This document shows positions 8,201 to 11,614 of a DNA stretch of 11,614 nt, one piece after another (within the stretch, counting starts at the first letter, position 1; each line of letters begins with the position of its first letter). Source of the stretch: Terriglobales bacterium (GTDB taxonomy: Bacteria; Acidobacteriota; Terriglobia; Terriglobales; Acidobacteriaceae). A program made the position numbers and the translations under genes. Below the pieces are notes generated by a model. That model searched no databases and had not been told where the DNA came from. It was given only the letters and a program-made list of their open reading frames with translations. The DNA lies in NCBI GenBank assembly GCA_030043575.1, contig JASHXK010000222.1, positions 1 to 11,614 of the forward strand, in the 5' to 3' direction.

Positions 8201-8647
8201 TTGCAGCAATACGCAGAAGCGAATCCTGACATTCCAGCCAGGGTCATCGAGAACAGGCGTGCTTGGAATGCAGCACTGGTGGCCTTGAGAAGTGCCGACC
8301 GGGACACCGCGCTGCGGATCTCGCCAAAGTTGAAGATGGGCAATTGGCCGTGGCCTGAGGGTTATCTTGTGCGCGGACGGATTCGTCTGCTGGCGAAAGA
8401 CTATGCTGGTGCAGAACGCGAATTGAAGAGAGCAATTGCGTACGACCGCAGCGTGCGCCAGTACCCGATGATTCTGCTCACTGAACAGCTCAGCCACTTC
8501 TACCTCGGGCAAGTTTACGAGCAGACTGGCAAACGCGAAGACGCCATCCGGGAATACCAGAAGTTCCTGGCACCGTACGCCAAGTACAATTCGCGCCTGC
8601 CGCAGATCGCGGAGGCACGGGCCGCGCTGAAACGTATGCAAGGATGA
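5276..8647 (+). CDS. Winged-helix DNA-binding / Ser-Thr protein kinase / TolB-like / TPR fusion protein
   Basis: From GTG 5276 the product is 1123 residues (1188 if ATG 5081 is used). Residues about 8-105 are an OmpR/CadC-type winged helix (FEFDLQTGELF, LVTRREIQQQLWP, INTVIKTVRQLLGD, PRYIETIPRRGYRL). Residues about 132-435 are a complete Hanks-type kinase: glycine loop GGGGMGMVYG, ATP-anchoring Lys164 in VALKFL, HRDVKPAN with catalytic Asp262 and Asn267, DFG at 280-282, MSPEQ with Glu345, and DARSDLFSFG. Residues about 447-467 are one transmembrane helix (LWIATGATVVILLAITAGLLL). Residues about 485-620 are a TolB/FlgO-like domain (SIAVLSFRNMSGD, DAFVTGSL). About 640-1120 is a TPR array, clearest at GRDEEAVAAYRHALELDPDF, AKDYAGAERELKRAIAYD and GKREDAIREYQKFLAPY. 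Predicted topology: DNA-binding and kinase parts in the cytoplasm, TolB/TPR part across the membrane. The kinase has every catalytic residue, so it should be active. Substrate and target promoters are unknown. The joining of both N-terminal modules is the unusual feature; acidobacterial relatives often carry only one. Confidence 0.92.
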   Translation: MEDTLPARVRLRGFEFDLQTGELFGSGPSVRLSDKPRRLLNILIEHGNELVTRREIQQQLWPNDTIVDFEQGINTVIKTVRQLLGDTAEEPRYIETIPRRGYRLLAPVEAVVTTPLGVVAEQAPASLVGRRFSHYRVLDVIGGGGMGMVYGAEDLKLGRRVALKFLPQELARDPVALQRFEREARTASALNHPNICTIYDIEECEEQPVLVMELLEGETVRDRLATLAGEQKKLPTYELLNIAIQICDGLQAAHEKGILHRDVKPANIFITVSGQAKILDFGLAKLLLHGGKEPDPDAETMTSAEIPPLISSARSSEASSLAYGSEDTLTRTGIAVGTAGYMSPEQVRGEKLDARSDLFSFGLVLYEMAGGQRAFSGETAAQVHDAILHDSPVSLRELNAAVPAKLVGIIDRTVEKDRERRYQTAADIRIDLQAVQRRRNRAERARLWIATGATVVILLAITAGLLLRGRIWKQLPASMVMENKSIAVLSFRNMSGDASLNWLDNGLPELLTTNLSQVKGMDVLSREQVSRAIKRKGQQDAAELPPDAALDVARDAGADAFVTGSLMKLGTSKLRVDLHVQDTRTGKILYSDKVESEDINGIFAMVDAMTARLAERTLPASQLLASTPQVADVMTSNVGAMRHYQAGEDYRQEYQCEKALREYEEAVRLDQQFAMAYYGMSVCYDVVSNETKSVETVRIAEGLASRLPRAQRLMIQAWRAERLGDEDGHIQAAEELAREAPRVGPFYLAGALYGDDAERGVAVEREAIALDSNNPELYNMLAYEETSAGHEAAALEACDQYQAHLGANEPNVWDTRGDVLFTFGRDEEAVAAYRHALELDPDFDGGITRAELALTYADQGNYDLATAELHRYGERVTGFSQLQFPAFEAELPQAKGMPERALPLYANTVLAFLQAGQASNAVEALRLYASLAFLLGQEQPGLAFARQQKLPNEQEEIAVSLLEAASGNEAGAEAALQQYAEANPDIPARVIENRRAWNAALVALRSADRDTALRISPKLKMGNWPWPEGYLVRGRIRLLAKDYAGAERELKRAIAYDRSVRQYPMILLTEQLSHFYLGQVYEQTGKREDAIREYQKFLAPYAKYNSRLPQIAEARAALKRMQG

Positions 8648-9169
8648 GCCGACCACTTACTCCAATGCACCTCCCTGCCCATCCTTGCGCGTCAGCGTCA
8701 GCGTGGTTCTGTCGGCTTCCACCGCAGCCCGCAGATCTCCCGTGAGCGCCCCCTCCTTCACCTTGGACCAGATTCCGCCGTCTGGCTCTGTTTAGATCCC
8801 ACTGCGAAGCGCCCAGCAGCCAAGGATGGTGATACCCCCATGCCGAGACGAGGACCTGCCGCTACGCAAGTAAAAGGGAGTTGAAGAGGGTAAGCTAGAC
8901 GAACGGAAGGGAACTGGCGAAGCTAGTCCGCAAGCAGAGCCGGCACATCAGGAGTGCGCCCTAGGTGCCAGAAGCACGCCAGATGCCGGGGGATTTAGGA
9001 GGGAAGTAAGAAGGCTGGGACAGCCGCCGTCGGGAGGTAGATCGTTCTGGAGGGGTTAGCGGGCAGATGCAGCCATCGAGTATGGCCAAATTGGTTGAGA
9101 TAAGAAGGGCGACTGACCTGTGACCGCTTGGCATGCATAACGTCACAAATCAGTGAAAGCGCGGCCTTA
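8648..9169. other. Mostly non-coding region after the kinase gene
   Basis: About 520 bases with no intact gene. It contains a short coding-like remnant (8657-8791, minus strand). Around 8830-8950 the plus strand gives broken pieces interrupted by stops (an MPRRGPAATQVKG-like start, then ELAKLVRKQSRHIRSAP) that may be debris of a gene or element, but I cannot name it. Near 9119-9147 TGTGAC and GTCACA form 6-base inverted arms around GCATGC, just past the zinc-ribbon gene's stop. No terminal inverted repeats or transposase motif were found. Confidence 0.45.
8657..8791 (-). pseudogene. Coding-like 3' remnant of an unidentified gene
   Basis: A minus-strand frame of 44 codons runs from just after an in-frame TAA (8794-8792) to a TAA at 8659-8657, with no usable start codon. 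The translation is unusually protein-like: a GGIWSKVKEGALTGDLRAAV segment followed by EADRTTLTLTRKDGQGGALE, i.e. an amphipathic helix and a beta strand of Thr/Leu alternation, as at the C-terminus of a real protein. It stops 9 bases past the kinase stop codon, tail to tail. Upstream of the TAA the same frame does not continue sensibly. I read it as the leftover end of a deleted gene. The family is not recognised, and it could be chance. Confidence 0.35.
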
Positions 9170-9646
9170 TCACAGGTTCTTTAGCGCCTGGCTTGAGGGA
9201 TGTTTGTGGTGTTTCGGAAGCGGGAAGCGGTGACGGCAAGCCTGACAGCGGGCCATCTGCGGCTGATGCAAGAGACGTTCCAGCCACCGCCGGCGCGAGC
9301 GTCTGTAGACCGTCCCGCCGCATTCCGGGCAGCTGGAGTGGTGGTGAGATCGCTCAACGGCAAAGCTGTCGGCTTTGCTCTGATCGGACCTCCTATGCGA
9401 GGCCGTGCTCGTCACTTCGGCTGTTGCGTCCGCCAAGACTTCCTCGTGCCTCACCGTTTCATCGCCATGGGCCGATCCTTCATGCACGCTTCCTGTGGAG
9501 TGCCGATCCAGCAGGCGCAAGCGGCGACACTGGGCGCACTGACGCAACTCATAACCGAAGCGGCGAGCCAGAATGTAAAGCACAGCTCTGCGGTGGAAGA
9601 CCGGGTCGGTCTTGCTCGCCCCGCACTTCTGACAGCGGTGGGTCAC
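9170..9646 (-). CDS. Double zinc-ribbon protein of unknown function
   Basis: 158 residues, from GTG 9646-9644 (CGGAG a few bases upstream; an in-frame stop lies five codons before, so no earlier start exists). The N-terminal ribbon is CQKCG (Cys5, Cys8) paired with CAQC (Cys37, Cys40), spaced by a basic helix RRAVLYILARRFGYEL. Residues about 45-100 are a polar, His/Ser/Glu-rich linker with no fold signal. The C-terminal ribbon is CPECG (about 106-109) and CQAC (about 134-137), separated by TVYRRSRRRWLERLLHQPQ, then HRFPLPKHHKHP. The RSRR-W-ERLL pattern before the last CxxC and a following RFP are features I associate with small acidobacterial zinc-ribbon proteins, some of which sit at the membrane; here no transmembrane helix is seen. 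Four Cys per site suggest Zn binding and perhaps nucleic-acid or protein contact. No operon partner is evident. Confidence 0.7.
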   Translation of the reverse strand: MTHRCQKCGASKTDPVFHRRAVLYILARRFGYELRQCAQCRRLRLLDRHSTGSVHEGSAHGDETVRHEEVLADATAEVTSTASHRRSDQSKADSFAVERSHHHSSCPECGGTVYRRSRRRWLERLLHQPQMARCQACRHRFPLPKHHKHPSSQALKNL

Positions 9647-9823
9647 TGGCTCCGACGGTTAAGGCACATGCCGGTTGACGGATCGCGTTCGGCTTCCTGC
9701 AATCTCGTGCTTACGACTTAGAGCGCGGGCTGAGTGGCTACCGATGTAGCCTGCTCCACCTGCTACCGGGATCACGTCGTTTATTGTAGGACACGGTTGC
9801 GGCTTGGGACTGGTGCGGCGCTG

Positions 9824-9967
9824 TCAGACCGAAGCAGTTATCTGCACCAGCTGGCCGCTTCCTGCCGCCTGCCAGCTTCTCATTACCTGCCCTTGTTTCA
9901 GCAGCATATTTGCCGGGGGAATGCCTGTTCTGGCAAATGACTTCTCACAATCCTGCGTAGAGTGTCG
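9824..9967 (-). pseudogene. 3' remnant of a radical-SAM/SPASM gene, paralogue of the gene at the right edge
   Basis: On the minus strand, reading from about 9967 to a TGA at 9826-9824, the frame gives STQDCEKSFARTGIPPANML, then LKQ, a divergent linker and GQLVQITASV-stop. The intact gene at 10979-11614 ends with STQDCEKSFARTGIPSANML, LKQ, a linker and VQLVQIAC-stop. At DNA level 9901-9960 matches 11041-11100 at 53 of 60 positions with no gap, and 6 of the 7 differences are silent. Upstream of STQDC the similarity stops, so the radical-SAM core and most of the SPASM domain are missing. The last SPASM-region Cys is kept. This is a truncated gene copy, not an active enzyme. Confidence 0.8.
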
Positions 9968-10277
9968 ATTCCTCAAAACCGAGCTCGGATCGCGGTGTTG
10001 CCGATGAGTTCGATCTCATCTGATCCGCTTGCCTACGGCGTTTGGTTTCGGACACGCGATAAGCGCCACCCCACTTTTGTATCTGCTGAAAACAAATGAG
10101 TTGTTGGCTCGTTTCGCAATAGTTTTCGGCGAGTCCTGCGTCAAAATTATTTTGCAAGAATTCCCTGCCTAGACTCAATTTTCCAGTATCTATTCATGTT
10201 GCTTATTCCGGGGCGCGGGGCCGGTGGACTGTTAACTGGCCCTTTAATTCCGCTCTAGGCGCGAAAGGAGAATACTA
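9968..10277. other. Intergenic region upstream of the KHG-family gene
   Basis: About 310 bases, with a more AT-rich segment around 10075-10200. A minus-strand TTG frame (10178-9945) crosses it and runs into the radical-SAM remnant in a different frame; it has no family motif and is not called. The region should hold the promoter of 10278-10892; the only candidate pair seen is weak (TTGCAA near 10152, TCAATT 17 bases on). A leader hairpin lies at 10218-10242. Confidence 0.4.
10218..10242 (+). promoter_or_regulatory. Leader hairpin upstream of the KHG-family gene
   Basis: GGGCCGGT (10218-10225) pairs with ACTGGCCC (10235-10242), an 8-bp stem with one G-U pair and a 9-base loop, followed by TTTAATT. 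It ends 35 bases before the start codon. It resembles a weak terminator or attenuator placed before the gene. Confidence 0.35.
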
Positions 10278-10892
10278 ATGGCAGAACTAAGCCACGACAG
10301 CCCCAGCGCTGTTGAAGCATCACCCGCAACTTCGGAACGCAAAGTAGCGGCCAACCGCGCTAACGCGCAGAAATCCACTGGGCCCCGTAGTCGGGCGGGC
10401 AAAAACCACAGCCGCCTAAATGCAGTGAAACATGGGATCCTCTCTTCCCACTTGCCACGCTCGCAGGATGGCAAACTGCTGGATCCAGAACTCGATGAGC
10501 TGCGCGAGCATCTCCTAGACTTCTACGGCCGCGACGATGTGCGCGTCTTGATATTAGTCGACGGTGTTGTGCTGGAATACTGGCGGCAGCTACGTGCGTT
10601 ACGGTCGGAGAAACTGTTCAACGATCGGGCCGACAAATTACAACCCCACCCATCGGAATTTGTCCACTATCCTAATCAAATACAGATTCTCCAACGCTAT
10701 GCACGGGCAAGCCAAAACGCGTTGCTGCGGCAGTTGAAAATGCTGGATTGCTATCTCCAGCGCCCGGAGAGACCAGCTGGGACCACCATGGAAAAAAAGT
10801 TGGTCACGCCTGTCCCCTTGAACGGGAGCCAGTTGCCCAAAGCCCCGGGGGTTGAGGGAGTTTTCCCCGTTCTGAAACGCAGCAGGCGCTGA
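10278..10892 (+). CDS. Hypothetical protein of the 'ANRxNAxxSTGP ... NAxKHG' family
   Basis: 204 residues, ATG 10278 with AAAGGAG (10264-10270) 7 bases upstream, a very strong start. The N-terminal part carries the family signature: KVAANRANAQKSTGPRSRAG (about 22-41), GKNHSRLNAVKHGILS (about 41-56). A middle helix region has DDVRVLILVDGVVLEYWRQL followed by RALRSEKLF (about 85-114), and a later helix QILQRYARASQNALLRQLKM (about 135-154) matches the usual RYE-x-x-x-x-RQ-x-x-x-x-L pattern. The C-terminal 40 residues are Pro/Lys-rich and probably disordered. The family is frequent, often in many copies, in Acidobacteriota and Planctomycetota; its function is unknown to me. No transmembrane segment or signal peptide. 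The gene stands alone, convergent with the radical-SAM gene and divergent from the remnant, and is bracketed by hairpins at 10218-10242 and 10884-10913. Confidence 0.85.
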   Translation: MAELSHDSPSAVEASPATSERKVAANRANAQKSTGPRSRAGKNHSRLNAVKHGILSSHLPRSQDGKLLDPELDELREHLLDFYGRDDVRVLILVDGVVLEYWRQLRALRSEKLFNDRADKLQPHPSEFVHYPNQIQILQRYARASQNALLRQLKMLDCYLQRPERPAGTTMEKKLVTPVPLNGSQLPKAPGVEGVFPVLKRSRR

Positions 10893-10913
10893 AGTCGGAA
10901 GACCTCAGCGCCT
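10884..10913 (+). terminator. Hairpin overlapping the stop codon of the KHG-family gene
   Basis: AGGCGCTGA (10884-10892) pairs perfectly with TCAGCGCCT (10905-10913); inside, GTC-GGAA-GAC forms a further 3 bp with a GGAA tetraloop. The TGA stop is the last three bases of the left arm. No U-tract follows on either strand, so termination would be atypical. It lies between two convergent genes and may serve both transcripts or protect a 3' end. Confidence 0.5.
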
Positions 10914-10978
10914 AAAGCCGAGCGCGTAACTCTAAAGCTGCGTCCTGTAACCTGCCCTTGAGCTTGCCGTCTCTACCA

Positions 10979-11614
10979 TCAGCACGCGATCTGTACTAAC
11001 TGCACGCTACTGCGGCTTCTGGTCTGGCGGTCCTGCTTCAGCAGCATATTTGCCGAGGGAATGCCTGTCCTGGCAAATGACTTTTCGCAGTCCTGAGTGG
11101 AAGGGCCGCGCATGTTGCCCTCCATGTACGCCAGGCCAGGACACCGCGTGCAGGTGCCGACATGATTGCAACCGGAACATACCGGCAGATGGCGCGCGGT
11201 AATCGAGCGAACGTCCTTCAGCTGCTCGGAATGATTCCAGATGTCGAGAAACTGCTGACGCCGAACATTGCCGCTGGGCAGGGGAAACTGCACACAGGGG
11301 AACACATCGCCATAGGGGGAGATGTAACATGCCGTGTGTCCGGCGCTGCACGGGAGCTCCTCCATTACGTCGTCATTCACCGGCGGAGGCGGCGCGCAAA
11401 ATTCGTCCACATCGCCCACCATGTCGGAGTTACGAAACACATCTTTCAGCTGAGGCACGCCCAGACCCAGGCTCAGAATCGACCGGTCGCCGTCCATCAT
11501 CGGAGTGACGGTCGGATCGATGGTGTATTCCGCACCCAAATCCTTCGCCAGTTGCTTCACCCCGGCGCTGTCGGTGAGATTCTGCATCATCAGGACATTG
11601 GCGACGACCACCTT
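10979..11614 (-). CDS. Radical-SAM protein with SPASM domain, C-terminal part (runs off the right edge)
   Basis: The frame is open from the right edge to a TGA at 10981-10979, so the N-terminal part, including the CxxxCxxC cluster motif, lies outside. The visible 211 codons start in the last part of the radical-SAM barrel (VVANVLMMQNLTDSAGVKQL, then LAKDLGAEYTIDPTVTPMMD) and continue into a SPASM domain for auxiliary [4Fe-4S] clusters. Its cysteines, counted from the GTG at 11611, are C88-x12-G-x4-C106 with C95 between, then C145-x2-C148-x5-C154-x2-C157 and C175. YISPYGDVFPCVQF and SGNVR are typical of peptide-modifying radical-SAM/SPASM enzymes of the PqqE/maturase type, which install crosslinks or other changes on ribosomal peptides; the substrate here is unknown and no precursor or PqqD-like gene is visible. 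A decayed paralogue end lies 1140 bp away. Confidence 0.88.
   Translation of the reverse strand, partial: KVVVANVLMMQNLTDSAGVKQLAKDLGAEYTIDPTVTPMMDGDRSILSLGLGVPQLKDVFRNSDMVGDVDEFCAPPPPVNDDVMEELPCSAGHTACYISPYGDVFPCVQFPLPSGNVRRQQFLDIWNHSEQLKDVRSITARHLPVCSGCNHVGTCTRCPGLAYMEGNMRGPSTQDCEKSFARTGIPSANMLLKQDRQTRSRSSVQLVQIAC
11041..11100 (-). repeat. Direct-repeat partner of 9901-9960
   Basis: This part of the intact radical-SAM gene is 53/60 identical, gap-free and in the same orientation, to 9901-9960 in the remnant. The pair is a diverged coding duplication, not a mobile-element repeat. Confidence 0.85.

Noticed and set aside
8830..8960. Possible insertion-sequence or phage gene debris (MPRRGPAATQVKG-like start, then ELAKLVRKQSRHIRSAP)
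   Set aside because: Interrupted by several stops, no recognisable transposase or terminase motif, no terminal repeats; mentioned only in the intergenic entry.
9119..9147. TGTGAC/GTCACA inverted arms resembling a CRP-type site
   Set aside because: The 17-base spacing does not fit the CRP consensus (6 bases) and it lies downstream of a stop codon, not upstream of a gene.
9193..9721. Two long plus-strand frames opposite the zinc-ribbon gene
   Set aside because: Both are antisense to a protein with four intact CxxC motifs; their Arg/Ser/Cys-rich translations look like shadows.
9945..10178. Minus-strand 77-codon frame next to the radical-SAM remnant, considered as a peptide precursor
   Set aside because: It needs a TTG start with weak ribosome-binding site, has no leader/core pattern, and its end overlaps the remnant in the wrong frame.
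9824..11110. Reading the 1140-bp direct repeats as ends of a composite mobile element around the KHG gene
   Set aside because: The repeat is coding sequence with silent differences, about 12% diverged, and lacks transposase or terminal inverted repeats; old gene duplication explains it better.

Overview
The window looks like a piece of an Acidobacteriota chromosome (soil Terriglobia/Koribacter-like). That is inferred from family content, not from a marker gene: a GloVer-repeat secreted protein, a HAF-repeat secreted protein, a winged-helix/Ser-Thr kinase/TPR giant, a protein of the 'ANRxNAxxSTGP...NAxKHG' family and an RSRR-type zinc-ribbon protein are all typical of that phylum. The DNA is moderately GC-rich. 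Many genes have sec-type leaders and good Shine-Dalgarno sites. No rRNA, tRNA, CRISPR array or intact insertion sequence was seen.

Left part (1-5000). The C-terminal end of an unidentified plus-strand gene (up to 140) abuts, tail to tail, a minus-strand run of exported proteins: a seven-repeat GloVer protein (141-1409), a sedolisin-like S53 serine-carboxyl peptidase with all expected catalytic residues but no room for a normal prodomain (1720-2907), a small secreted protein just upstream of it (2991-3356), and a HAF-repeat protein with seven repeat units (3753-4997). A strong intrinsic terminator at 3674-3703 ends the HAF transcript, so the S53 pair is a separate unit. The best ribosome-binding site in front of the S53 gene points to an ATG that is one base out of frame with the protease.

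Centre (5000-8650). Divergent from the HAF gene is one very large plus-strand gene. It joins an OmpR/CadC-type winged-helix DNA-binding domain, a complete Hanks-type Ser/Thr kinase, one transmembrane helix, a TolB/FlgO-like domain and a TPR array. The natural start is probably GTG 5276, not ATG 5081. The divergent intergenic region holds an 8-bp perfect inverted repeat.

Right part (8650-11614). This is a loosely packed stretch with signs of gene decay: a 44-codon coding-like remnant (8657-8791), a double zinc-ribbon protein (9170-9646), a 3' remnant of a radical-SAM/SPASM gene (9824-9967), a KHG-family protein (10278-10892) bracketed by two hairpins, and the C-terminal half of an intact radical-SAM/SPASM enzyme running off the right edge (from 10979). 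The remnant and the intact gene match at 53 of 60 bases, exactly 1140 bp apart, with 6 of 7 differences synonymous. This points to an old tandem pair of maturase-type genes of which one was lost.

The most interesting items are the DNA-binding/kinase/TPR fusion beside a block of exported proteins, the decayed radical-SAM paralogue, and the compact protease with its small secreted neighbour. No complete new defence or mobile system was found.
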